Below are positions 11,530-22,457 of a DNA stretch of 64,000 bases, piece by piece. The DNA lies in the NCBI GenBank assembly GCA_030765055.1, contig CM060952.1, positions 172,756,309-172,820,308 of the forward strand. The letters are read 5' to 3'. The translations under genes and the position numbers were made by a program. The stretch comes from Mantis religiosa (Eukaryota > Arthropoda > Insecta > Mantodea > Mantidae). Numbering within the stretch: the first letter of the stretch is position 1; every line of letters starts with the position of its first letter. The notes beneath the pieces were generated by a model. It was not told where the DNA came from, searched no databases, and saw nothing but the letters and a program-made list of their open reading frames with translations.

Positions 11530-14265
11530 CGTAAAAATGACTTGTAGAAAAGTTACTAGAAAAATTCATTTTAAAAAGCATAGGTGTAAATTAAAATAAA
11601 ATAACATTATTACAGGTAAATTATTATAGGTACCTTAAATAATCTTAATTAATGAGACAGTTTTAAGCTAAGGCTGGAACACTTTAAGCTAAATTTTAAG
11701 ACATTCATTATTCGTGAGCATTATTTCGAGTTTTGCTTTCCAATTTATTCGAAAACCTGTTTAAAAATCCCTTCGTTACAATGTTCTCATTCTTCTTTGT
11801 CGTCAGCGCTCTGTTGAAAACGTTTTCAAAGCTGTGTTACTGAGCGCTCTCATTTCTTCTTACTCTATTTTTTTTTCCTTTTCTCTTTTCTTGCATTGAA
11901 GCACGCATTCTTATTTGAAACTTCTGCGACCTTTTCTTTTGTCCTTTGCCATTCTTCACTTGTATCAATTCCTCTTCATTTTGACATATCCTTCTTCGCC
12001 CTAAGTCCTACTGCTTTTCTTCCTCCTTAAAAGCGTCTTCCGTTTTCCCACCCCCTTCCCGTGACATATCGCCTTGATAATCCAGCAATGTGCCGAAGCT
12101 GTAAAACGTAAAGTGAATAGTTCGTCGACCCGTGTGATTCGGTAATTCTACAGCACTAGACCATCTCTTCCACAAGACTGAGTTTAATTGTTATTAAGCT
12201 GACAGAGGCTGTTATAGCCCCCCGAGAGAAGCTTGGGGTAATGATCAGAAGTGTGCATGAGATACTGGCGGCGGAGGAGGAGGTGAAAAGGGTAAAACGA
12301 GCACGTCTAACTTGCTCCTCAGGGTGGCGGAGTGTGAGACGAAATGATTCAAGGGGTTAGTAAGATCTTCACTCTCACCCCCTTCCTCAAGTCGCGGAAT
12401 GAAGAGCCGGACCAGTACCTTGGTTTCTATTTCTAAACCATCCCTTAATAGGCAGCTGTAAACTGTTGTAGAGGAAATGGAAAATCAATTTTACTGCCGA
12501 AAATAATTAGAGACGTCGACGTTATAAAGTGCTCAAAGTAATTCTCGACTCCCTTGCATTTTATTGATGATAGAGGTATAGGGTTCAAGTAGAGGATTCG
12601 TAGTGGCAAAGGGGTTGCAGTTCATAAGAGTATAAGGATAATTGCCAAGTTATAATTTAACCCCCCCCCATTTTCGTGTTACTAGCAAACAGTTCGACGA
12701 AAGAACTTTTTATGTATATATTTGAGTAAGAATGACCTGCATTAGAGACGAGGTTTGGCGTCCAGTCCAGAAAGTCAACTTCTTAGGGACATTTTACAAG
12801 TATTGAAAGTCACTTTCATAGAAAATATTGTGAGAACCTGGCCAGGATGGTGAAGGATTAGGATGCCACTTGGCCAGGTCGCACCTTAGGGGCTAATAAT
12901 TCAGGGGTAAGCATACTCAGGAGAGGTTGGGATTTCTATATAAAGGTTCGATAACTTTACAAATACTGAAACTACAATTTAGAAATTAATGATTTACTAC
13001 AATAATAGGAAATACACAATTGGCCACATACCTTACAGAGAGCGGACCTAGGGCCCTCTTTGACCAAAGCTGGCACACAAGAGAGCGGAAGCTTTCTTAC
13101 ATGCTTCATCAGAGGTAGGGGAGGTCACGTGTCGTGACGTCACACACACCACCATAGTCAAAATGATTACTTACAACACACTATTGAATTAAACAAAAGC
13201 CACTTGTGACAATATGTGGACAATAGTTTTACATGAATGCAGGCATTTTAAAATTAATATCGAAGTTATTTACTGGTAAAATTCATAATAACCTTTTAAA
13301 GAAATGATAGGGAGTGGATAAATCAAGCAGCTGTTGTCTAAATAGATAACATTAAGCTCTGGCAAGCATCTCAAACTGGAGCTATTCTAGAATGGAAACT
13401 TTACCTAGACTTAAGATAAACAAAAATGCCAGGTGTAACAATAGACACTGCTTATATCGTCGTTACTATATACGTTTGGAAGATGATGTGCTCATCCACA
13501 TTCAAGGTGTCCAAGGCAACATAATTGGAACGCATCAAATGTCAGCCTATAGCTTAAAAGCCTAACCTAGCATTCAATCTAAACCCATGTGGAATTATAG
13601 CAAGAAAAATGGATGGAGAGACGGCTTAGAAACTTGAATTTGGACGAGCTATGCTTCTTTCAATTCTCGTTTTTAACGACAAATTCGATGTTTTAAAATC
13701 GAAGCATTAATTAAGAAGCAAAAGTATTTTGTCACGAAATAAGATAACATTTGCCAAGTTATATGTTGGGGTAGACAAACTAGTTAAATTTTAGTAGCTA
13801 AAGCAATAGCAGATCTAGTGAAATCATGTCGACAAAAAATTCATTAGCGTATAGCTTAGTTATGTGTACATAAACATAAGAAGACAAAGTTATAAAAATT
13901 ATAAAGACAGAAGAACTTTTATAGTTGAAAAAGTGACAATAAAAGTTGTGTTTCAGGTATAAATAACAATTAAGATTTAGAAATTTATTTGTTAAGCTAG
14001 TGACGAAGCAGATGGGGTTTAAGTTGATAAAAGACGGCGCAATACAATTATTTGCATATTCCTTGGTGTCTTATAGACTATAGGATTGTCGGCAGTCTGT
14101 AAGTCGCGCTCGGGCTGTAAATATTTGGCGATCGCCTCAGTACTTCAGTGACTGACGGCAACTTAGGTTCATCTTCGTTGTTATGGAAACGATTACTTTA
14201 ATGTAAATTTATTCATACTTTGGAAGTGAGGAGATATAATGCCGTAATTTTTCCAGCTTTCTCTA
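11530..14265. other. No gene recognised
   Basis: Long anonymous stretch. There is a pyrimidine-rich segment at about 11790-12060 and a C-run near 12660-12671. No open frame with a recognisable motif was seen on either strand. Confidence 0.5.
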
Positions 14266-14269
14266 GGAA

Positions 14270-14440
14270 GATCTGAAAGCTTAGAGATTAGAGCTTCGTC
14301 TTGAAGGATAAGGGAAAATCCCGGAAAAAACCTTATCCAAGTAACTCGCCCTGACCGACATTCGAAATCGGGACCTCTTGAACATGATGCAGACACACTA
14401 GCATCTACGCTACCAAGGCGGGCATATCATTATATTTCCA
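14270..14440 (-). repeat. tRNA-derived SINE, family 3, minus strand
   Basis: On the - strand it starts with a tRNA-like head (cgccttggtagcgtaga..., B-box-like near 14357-14370) and continues into the body GGTTTTTTCCGGGATTTTCCC. This matches, with divergence, the well preserved copy at 54828-55060. Confidence 0.6.
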
Positions 14441-14444
14441 CTCC

Positions 14445-16860
14445 GCCCACACATACCACGAAATTAAGTTCACATAAATCACTAATATAACAAATTCTAC
14501 AAAGGTGGAAATTCTGGAGCCAGTATTAAGTGACACACACGTAGGGAGGCGCATTCCAAGTTGCGTTGAATTGAACCTGAAAAATACAATTTGAGTTATG
14601 TTCTTACGCACAAGTAAAACATTTAGAGTAATTATTAAAATTTAAGCCGCATTATGAATGCTTATTTCCATGTCAAAAGCAAACGACATAACAGAAGCAT
14701 CATTTTATCAAAATTTTATCATTGGGTGGAGACGCACTCGATTCTCAGCGTCCTGAAAGAAAAGGAGATATGAAAATAGATCTTTTATAGTTCATAGGTA
14801 ACATTTTCTATGAAAGAAAAGGATGTATGCCTAATATATCAAACTAAATATTTAATATTCAATATAGCTACACTTATTTGAATTATATGTTTGATTTATT
14901 GATTAAACTAATACACCATTTAAAGAAAACTCAGAAGGCAGTGAACAGCTTACTTGCCCCTCATTTGTTTTCCACATATCTGCTTTAATTGCTGAAGTAA
15001 ACATAACACGTGCATGTTAATTTGAGATAAGCTAAGCAATATATTTTACTGTTTAATTTATAAGGGTATGCGTCGGCTAATCGGCTTGGTATTTTCCATG
15101 TATACAGCAGAAATTATCTAAAATATCAATTATAAGGATTATTGAAACGTCTGTATCACTTAATATGTATCTTGAGTAAGATGGGCATCTTTGCTAAAAC
15201 AGTGCAGTTTAAAACAATGTGAAAAATTATAACTAAACTCTCAGAGCAACATCAGTCCTGTTCTTCAAATATTTTGTAAAACTATTCTAAGTAATATATT
15301 TATTGTTACTGAAATTATTAACTTTTTAAGTTTAATCTATAGGCAATATATAAGTAAACATTTAAGGAGAATGTGTTTACTATATTTCATTTACTGTAAC
15401 TATTTGACTAAAATGGGATTTAAAATTTAATAATTAGTAACAGAATATGAGTATCTCTAATTCATACTCCCAGTTACATTATACCTTATTATTTCAAAAG
15501 GAATTTACGTTTTATTTATATACTTGCGACCTTCCGAAGTTGTATTATTTACTACTTTAATAATTAATTACATTTTTCTGGTACTCTGTGTGACAAGTAT
15601 CTTCTGTTATTCAGATGAATGTTGCTTTATACCCCTTTATTGGGTCCAACAAAGGGATCATGAAAACATTCTGTATTTTATGCTCTAAAATTAGATTTGT
15701 ATTATTCTAAAAGTTGCTCTGATGCACAGGATAAGCACCAGATTGCAACGTCTACATTTAACAGTTGTTAATCTAGATAGTGAGTGAATATATCTACTTG
15801 AAATGTACTCGTATATCGAAACACGCAAATGGTTAACACCTTCCTGGTGTCCATCACTTTAGAGACAGCATCTGGTTAGTTAAGAAAGTATATCACATTT
15901 CAAGTATCTGCTATAGTGCTGCAGTTTTAATAAGACACGCATAAGCGCTTTGCTGTGTTCGTAATTACCTACTGTTTCCGTAAAGCACGAAGGCGGTGTA
16001 TGCCAGTTGGGCTTAGAAGGTTGCATGAGAGGGAGGGAAAATACGAAGTTGCAAAAGCGTGATGATTTCTAGCGACTCACTGGGCTTTTTGTTACGAGTT
16101 AACGCTTTACGTACTGTCCAGCAACGCAAAGAATGTCCCTGAAAGGAATGTGCTGTCTTACACAGTGGGACAAGAACAGCGAATGTGTGTGACAGGAACG
16201 CATGCTACACACGGAGGAGAACCGTTAAAAAACATGCGCCCTATTCACTCTGTACGCTAAAACCGAGATGATTCATTCACAAAAGTAGAAGACGTCAGAA
16301 TGTTTTTGAATGGTCTGTAACTGTACTGACATGGGGTGTCATAAACCTGTCCAGGGAGGGTGTGGGAACCTTCGCCAACCCCGCTGCGTCTCAGGCCTCG
16401 GAGACTTTCTCTCCTGTGGAGGACAGAACTAACATGGCAGAGCGTAGAAGCGTATGGGAATGACTACGAAACAATGAAGTTGTTTACACAAGCCTATCGC
16501 ATATACTCGGTGAGAAAGTGTATGTACATTCTGTTGAGATACAATCATGTCTTCTGAACAGCAACGTGCCATGCTTCGGCAGGCAAAAATAATGATTATT
16601 GAATATTTTTTGTATAACATTATTTTCCTCAACTGGGAAGACCTTCATTTTCTCTCGTGGTCATGAAAGGATCATGGAATTTTAAATATATCTTTTTTGC
16701 TATTTTGAATTAGGCTTCACTTTTTTTTACTTTTTCTTCTTCTTGTATGTTTATTTTTTAATTTTTTTAATGGACAAGGAGAAAGGAAATAAGTCCATTT
16801 GTGTGCTAGGTGAGATAAGGAAGAAGGACGGGCTCTGACACTTTTTTTTGTAAGTCTAAT
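14445..16860. other. No gene recognised
   Basis: AT-rich DNA without supported features. Short frames near 16360-16632 have no recognisable motif. Confidence 0.5.
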
Positions 16861-16878
16861 AAATTAAAGTCCAAATGC

Positions 16879-17740
16879 TTATACAGGAGGTTCCATATAA
16901 GTGTATCTTTCAGCCTTTAGCCATGATTTAAACTCTAATAGAGTCGGTCGCTCGAAACTAAGGCAGTAATGGTAGAAACCAAAAGTCAACCATATCTGTG
17001 GGTGCTCTGTTGCTCCCTTCTGGAAGTTCCAAACTAACAAAACTGAGGTTACAGAATTCTCAGACGTTTTCCCAATCATGTGTCCCGTCTGCTTCCTGGT
17101 CCATTTCCAGATGTCACGCACCATTACGCAGCTGGTTATTCTATAGCATTGCGTATCCACGTGTCCATAATGTTTAGACCACGGCGCAGGCACTATATTG
17201 TATTTATGTTTCTTACGTTCCGTGGGAATGATTTCGTTTACAAACTGATACAAGGTTACTTTCCAGTCCAATGGTACAAAACGATAGCCGAAGAGTTTCC
17301 ATATATTTTTCCAGGCAGTATTTGGATATTTGAGAACAATCGCCGGTACTGACAAGAAATCCTTTAATAACTCCTTATATATAATTTTGGATGTTAACGT
17401 CGTTGTTGTCCTTGCAATTAAAGGCAAAACTCTCTCATAATCCCTTCGCACCTGCCAAAAGGCTGTAGGAGCATTGATGGCTGTCAGGATAGAACGCAAT
17501 AAGAGGGCACGACACTTCACTTGCACATCCACCAAATTCCATCCGCCACTATTTATGTTCCTCCGCAACTGTGGTCGGGCAATCTTGTAGTACTGATTCT
17601 TCCAAATGTAGAAGCATATTGCCCGTTCTAACCGTTGTGGGAACTGATGGGGCTTCGGAAGCACCTGTGCCACGTACCACAGCTTCGCCAGCACAATATC
17701 GTGACAAGGAGAAAGAAGAGGGGATCAAAATCATTCCGTA
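16879..17740 (-). pseudogene. LINE ORF2 C-terminal region (5'-truncated)
   Basis: One uninterrupted frame of 271 codons (17694 to 16879) begins MLAKLWYVAQVLPKPHQFPQ and continues RAICFYIWKNQ and GGWNLVDVQVKCRALLL. The order K-L-W-Y-x-A-Q-x-x-P-x-P, then F-I/Y-W, then GG-x-x-L-x-D-V-x-x-K-C-x-A-L is the region after the reverse transcriptase thumb of some non-LTR retrotransposons. The catalytic part is absent upstream, where the sequence changes to an unrelated transposon near 17750. It is the longest intact LINE frame in the window, suggesting a younger insertion than its neighbours. Confidence 0.7.
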
Positions 17741-17799
17741 TCAAGGACAAGTGTGTGACACTGCACTCAAAATCGTCACACACCACGTAGCTATTTCTG

Positions 17800-18205
17800 G
17801 ACTATAGTGTCTGGCCGCTCGAAACCAAGAAAGCGAGTTGTTTGGCGATTGATAAAACCGTCCGAATGTAACTTTCGTCGGAGAATCCCACGTACACCAT
17901 GGCAAAAAATCGGGCACAATATTCTATCCACTATGTCTTTAAACAATCGTCAAAGTGACGTATTGCTGGTGCTTAGTTTCCGGGATATTCACCGAAGACT
18001 TCGCTTTGGAGACTGCAACACCTGATTGTGGACAAGTCCATGATTTTCATTTGTGGACACAGTTGCTGGCCTACCAGTCCTTCCTTTGCGTTGACACAGT
18101 TCGCCACCCGTACTACAAAATTTTTTAACAGCAGATAGTATAACTGTGTTGCTAGGTGCGGACTTATTTAAGTGTTCACGATATTGTACCACCACTAACT
18201 TCAAA
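17800..18205 (-). pseudogene. Tc1/mariner-like transposase N-terminal remnant
   Basis: A frame from 18204 down to 17989 encodes a helix-turn-helix-like segment: VVQYREHLNKSAPSN, then VKKFCSTGGELCQRKGRTGR and TVSTNENHGLV...SPKRSLR. A linker with G-R-P-x-T-V between two helix-turn-helix halves is usual for Tc1/mariner-type transposases. Past 17989 other frames hold a possible FSDES stretch near 17865, but stops interrupt. A 5' terminal sequence may extend to about 18420. Confidence 0.45.
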
Positions 18206-18612
18206 CGTGGCCTGCCTTGATAATCCTTTCCTTACGAGTGAAAATAATACTCCACTATAAACACTTTTTCCTCCGTAGCGAGACCAATTGTCACTTCTAA
18301 TCATAGAACACAACGTTCTTTACACGTTGCGATGCAACAACACGCAGACGATCAGACATGGTATGCGCACTGCGCGTAAATGATTACTGTATATTTTGGC
18401 GCATACCGTATATGCAGCGTACTTCTATCCACAATTTATTTACTATGCATTTGTCTTTAAATGTACAATAAGTTTCAGTTTTTGAAATAGAACTCTGATT
18501 CACAACGTCTATTTAAAAAGTTGAAAATCGGTGGTCTTCCCTATTTTGTATAAAACTTATTGCTCCCTTAAAGACAAATAAATAGAAATAATTTAGTGGG
18601 TAGAGGTACGCT

Positions 18613-18615
<3 letters not shown>

Positions 18616-18690
<75 letters not shown>
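18616..18690. repeat. (CA)n microsatellite followed by (TA)n
   Basis: More than 30 uninterrupted CA units, then ATATATATA to 18692. Confidence 0.95.
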
Positions 18691-18691
<1 letters not shown>

Positions 18692-18693
<2 letters not shown>

Positions 18694-20082
18694 AGTCGGG
18701 GAAGATGACATACTTAATGGTTATGTCCTTTTTTAATGGAAATGGGAATAGAGAAAAATATAAAAAGTATCTTAAGATATTGCCTGTATATTTGTTACTA
18801 AAGTGCGGGCGCTGCGGACCCTTAGCACTCGTGGTACCTCTGACGTTACTAGAGGAACCTCGGGCCGAACATGCCGAGCCCCTCCCGTAGGGGAGTTGTT
18901 CGGATTGGGTTGGTCTCGAGGGGGCAGTGTGTTCCCGAAACCCGTGGGAATCGGGTACGTCTTCGGACGGGGTTGCGGGAAGCCATTAAGTGTCCCGGGT
19001 ACTAGCCTGCAAAGCTAGTAGAAGGTGTGCTAGATCACCAGGCGGCCCCACCGAGGTTTTTCGGTAGTCTTCACATTGAGTGTAGACGCGCGTAAGTGGC
19101 GTATCCACTTCCATCCCGTCTTGACGTTGTGCTCAAGCGGGGGGGGGCCTTTTAGACTCCAGATATTGCCCTATGGAAAGAGCCCCGGAGTATCCATCGC
19201 TCACGGGTAGAAGGAGGCACGGGTAGAAGGAGGCACGGGTCTTGTTCCTACGGGTTCAAGGCTAATGTGTGTAGATCCTCTGACCTTAACTGTATATTTG
19301 TTACTGAGAGAAACAGTAATCAGTAATTTTAAATGTGAGGAGATAAAAAGCTACAAATAAACTAATTGTAACAAAACTTACATCTTAACCATCATTAGGG
19401 GGAAATTGGAGTTAACTGGGGAGAAGATGGAACAATATGGAGGAAGATACAACACGAAGTTTGAAATTAAAAAATAAAATAAATCCAGCATTTGTATTAT
19501 AACATATAAGTCACTTTATAAAATGTAAAATTAACGCATGTAATGCAATGAAGAATGAAGAAAACTAAATTGCAGTCTTGTAACTCTCCGGCCAGGGTTT
19601 GGATGTCTTGCTGCCAAAATGTTTTCAATGGTTTGAAGAATGATCGGTCAAACCGTGATGATCGGTCATATGTAATTTATCAGTATTCTTTAAGAACTTT
19701 CAATTTCCCCAATGCCTGGGGGAAGATGCAAGTTAACCTTATTTTTGGTGTACGCTACCAGCTATATTGGTCCGCGCTACCATATGCTCACAAAGACGCA
19801 CATGGTAAAATACTGAAGCTCCATGCAGTACATCATGTGCTAGACCTTATGTATGGGCAACGAAATATTATATAGCTTGTACTTACCAAATTGACATAAA
19901 GTAGTTTCTTGTTTATCATTGGATGAAGAAGCAATATATAAAACGGAAGAGCACAACAGTGCGCTTCCAACTGGATGCCCCTATGCTAGGCTGTGGTAAG
20001 TTCTGCTATGTATTCTGAGATAAACAAAATATTACGAAACTTCCGCCTTCCCCCAACTTTCATCTTCCCCCACTTACCTTAT
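18692..20082. mobile_element. Possible non-coding transposon with short inverted ends
   Basis: The left end TAAGTCGGGGAAGATGACAT (18692-18711) is nearly the inverse of the sequence near 20060-20082 (catcttcccccacttacctt), with TA on both outer sides. Related GGGGAAGATG-type motifs recur inside (near 19420, 19440, 19722). The frame at 19555-19875 (106 codons) lies inside and has no recognisable motif. A GC-rich insertion at 18801-19289 interrupts the element. Family unassigned. Confidence 0.35.
18801..19289 (+). mobile_element. GC-rich retro-insertion (about 490 bp) with 16-bp target duplication
   Basis: The sequence ctgtatatttgttact occurs at 18784-18799 and again at 19290-19305, flanking a block far richer in G and C than its surroundings. 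A long target duplication is the signature of LINE-mediated insertion. The block contains a short tandem duplication (gggtagaaggaggcac twice, near 19204-19240) and no protein motif that I recognise. It may be a SINE or a LINE 3' end; orientation is not certain. Confidence 0.65.
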
Positions 20083-20218
20083 ATGTAATGGTGGAAGAAA
20101 ATGCAACACGATTAAGGATTGCTTAACTTGAATGAAGAGTTTAGTTAAGGGTAATTATCATGATACCATTGTATAACAAATATGATAACTTCGTATAACA
20201 TACTAGCTTCTCAATATC

Positions 20219-20224
20219 CACATA
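20219..20224. repeat. Polinton target-site duplication (left)
   Basis: cacata, which matches cccata at 36626-36631 at five of six positions. Six-base duplications are usual for Polinton integrases; one later substitution explains the mismatch. Confidence 0.7.
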
Positions 20225-20912
20225 AGTAGTATAGAATTGAGAGAATCAGCACAGTGTAGATATGATGCTGAACTCTCCTCTGTGTTAATATATGAGTGAT
20301 GTAGAATGCTCATTGATTTAGAACTATCCTATGTGAATATCGAGTTGTAAAAGAAGGGGAGTGTTGGCGTAGTGCCGTTCTCCCCTGTGCAGTGAGATGT
20401 GTTTGAGGGGGGTGATGATGATGATGGTGTGTGTGTGTGTGTGTGTGTGTGTGATGTGTGATGGGTGGATGGGTAACGGGGTTCCGGGGTTGTTTGAATT
20501 AAATGTGTTGATAATAATTCTTTTCGATGTGTGTGCTTAAACTCTCATGTATGAATATCGAGTCTAGGGTTCGATATGGGGTTCGGCGGGGGGGGGGATG
20601 TTTGAATTAAATGTGTTGATAGTAATTCTTCGATGTCTGTGCTTAAACTCTCATGTATGAATATCGAGTCTAGGGTTTGATATCTATTACGTTTAGTGTA
20701 TGATATATGATGCAGTATCGCTATTCTTTAGATAAAAGAATATCGAGAGAATGATTAGGTAGGTGTACTGGGAGAGATTTATGAAATAAATGTAATAAGA
20801 CATTCTGGTAAGGGGTGTTCCCTAACCAGAATCCATCCTTGAGCTATGTATCTAAGAGTGATGTAAGGTTAAGAAAAAGGTTATATAAATCTGTTCCACA
20901 TTGAAGTATAAG
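20225..20912 (+). repeat. Polinton left terminal inverted repeat
   Basis: It matches the inverse of 35891-36625 from AGTAGTATAGAATTGAGAGA to ACATTGAAGTATAAG. Differences seen are a few substitutions, length changes in the GT run (20432-20453) and G run, and an insertion of about 40 bp in the right copy. Confidence 0.95.
20481..20683 (+). repeat. Two ~100-bp direct repeats inside the left TIR
   Basis: Two copies share TTTGAATTAAATGTGTTGAT, then CTTAAACTCTCATGTATGAA and TCGAGTCTAGGGTT. They are mirrored in the right TIR near 36170-36345. Confidence 0.85.
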
Positions 20913-21280
20913 AATGGAGATGTAAATCTATGTGAAAGGGTTTCATGACAAAGGAATTTTCCCTCTAAGCATGATAAAAGTGGAACATAGCAAATGCAAA
21001 TAAAATAAAAGCACTACCCATCTCTTTAAGAATGAAAAAAATATTGAGAGAAAAGTATAAGAATGGAAATGTAAATCTGTGTGAAAGGGTTTCATGACAA
21101 AGGAATGCTCCCTCTAAGCATGATAAAAGTGGAACATAACAGTGACAGAATATTTGTAAGGAGATTATTAAAATATTCCCTCTAAGCATGATAAAAGTGG
21201 AACATAACATCGAAAATAAAATAAAAGCACTAACCATCTATTTAAAAATGATTAAGATAACGAGAGAAAAGTATCTCGTC
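20905..21280 (+). repeat. Subterminal tandem repeats, left side
   Basis: A unit of about 150 bp starting GTATAAGAATGGA occurs at about 20905 and 21054, with a third partial copy from about 21175. Shared blocks are CCCTCTAAGCATGATAAAAG and AAATAAAATAAAAGCACTA. They are not in the right subterminal region. Confidence 0.85.
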
Positions 21281-21349
21281 TTTAAGTATATATGAGTAAT
21301 ACAAACTGATCAATCAATATGATAATATATATATACGCAAGTAGGGATC

Positions 21350-21980
21350 TATAGTGTAGATATCCTAACTATCCAGGGTAAGATATCACCCTCGACATAA
21401 AAAAAAATTGTCTAGAAAATCCCCCCTCAGTATTACGAATACTCCACTGAACTTCACCCTTCTCGGAATGCGGGTCAGAGAAAAAAAAGAGTTAATCTCT
21501 CCAGACTGGTGACAGGGGTGGTCAAAACACTCTTATTGCTGTAGCGAAGTCTAATTTTGTCAAATAACGCTAGGTAAAAAATGAATATATTTTAAAATTA
21601 AACGAATGAATCTATATATTTGTATGAATGATGAAACAATACTATGAATGTGTTAGTATACCAAATGTAAAAAAATCAAATGTTCAGAAAAATATATTTT
21701 GTACAAGTATGTATGTGTAAAGAAATGTGTAACTATATCCCCCCTCCAAGATGTAGGGAACGAATCACAGTTAGTGTGCGCAAGCAACATGGTGTTTGGG
21801 AAGGAGAGATACGGTGGGGGGGGGTGTAAAAATGCTGGATCTATATAAAGTTTAAACTATGATAATAAAGTTACTAGTAATAAGTTTTAACTCATAACGT
21901 AGTCAGTAGTAACAACTTTAAAGTCATAGCGTAATATGTATACAGTAACAGCTCTCCCGGAAGGAGGGGCGGAGCCTCTC
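21350..21980. other. Polinton left leader, no gene seen
   Basis: Non-coding between the subterminal repeats and the first gene. A TATATAAAG box lies near 21842, but the nearer AATAAATA at 21983 is better placed for the first gene. Confidence 0.5.
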
Positions 21981-21982
21981 TC

Positions 21983-21990
21983 AATAAATA
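21983..21990 (+). promoter_or_regulatory. TATA-like box of the first Polinton gene
   Basis: AATAAATA lies about 44 bases before the ATG at 22034 and just after a GC-rich GGGGCGG stretch (21966-21972). Inference from spacing only. Confidence 0.35.
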
Positions 21991-22033
21991 CCCCGGTACG
22001 GATGAGTGAGGAGGCAGTCGATTCTCTGGAAAT

Positions 22034-22457
22034 ATGGATCCTACAGGTAAGATAGAAAAGTTGTATATTGTATTTCTTTTTTTATCTCTGTTTACGAAGA
22101 GTGTTGAAGTAATACTGATTCGTTTGTGCTTATATGTTTGTTTCAGATCATGAGATGCTCCAGCTAAATCAACTAGCTGAAGGTGGAACACATCTTCCCA
22201 CAAAGAAACTACGTGAATTAGATCAGTCCGTTTAACACATCATTCGATCCGTCAAAACCGTGAAGACCAGATATGGTGAACGGGTCGTCGTCGAAACATC
22301 AGAATTCCAAGTCTTCCTCCCGGAGAGATTCAAACACATGACCAGAGCGCAGAAAGACCTACTAAACCGTGGTGACTGTATACTCCAATACCATGGCGAG
22401 GAAACTCTAGAAAGTGGTTTCAAACGACATAAATTGTCTTTTTTAAGCAGCCCGTAA
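22034..22457 (+). pseudogene. Small conserved Polinton protein upstream of polB; two exons, premature stop
   Basis: Exon 1 (22034-22046) supplies ATG and three more codons plus one base, and ends at a GTAAGA donor. Exon 2 (22147-22457) follows a TTTCAG acceptor. The phases fit. An in-frame TAA at 22233-22235 interrupts exon 2, after which the same frame stays open to TAA at 22455-22457. The downstream part holds KTRYGERVVVE and FQVFLPERF, then a LLNRGDCILQYHG end, about 110 codons in all. I recognise this layout as a recurrent partner of arthropod Polinton polymerases, but its function is unknown to me. Its stop overlaps the polB ATG (TAATG), and both genes start with the same kind of four-codon exon. 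An alternative is that only the second half, from a later start, is translated. Confidence 0.65.

Noticed and set aside
19555..19875. 106-codon frame as a host gene
   Set aside because: No motif, no splice or promoter context, and it lies inside a probable transposon.
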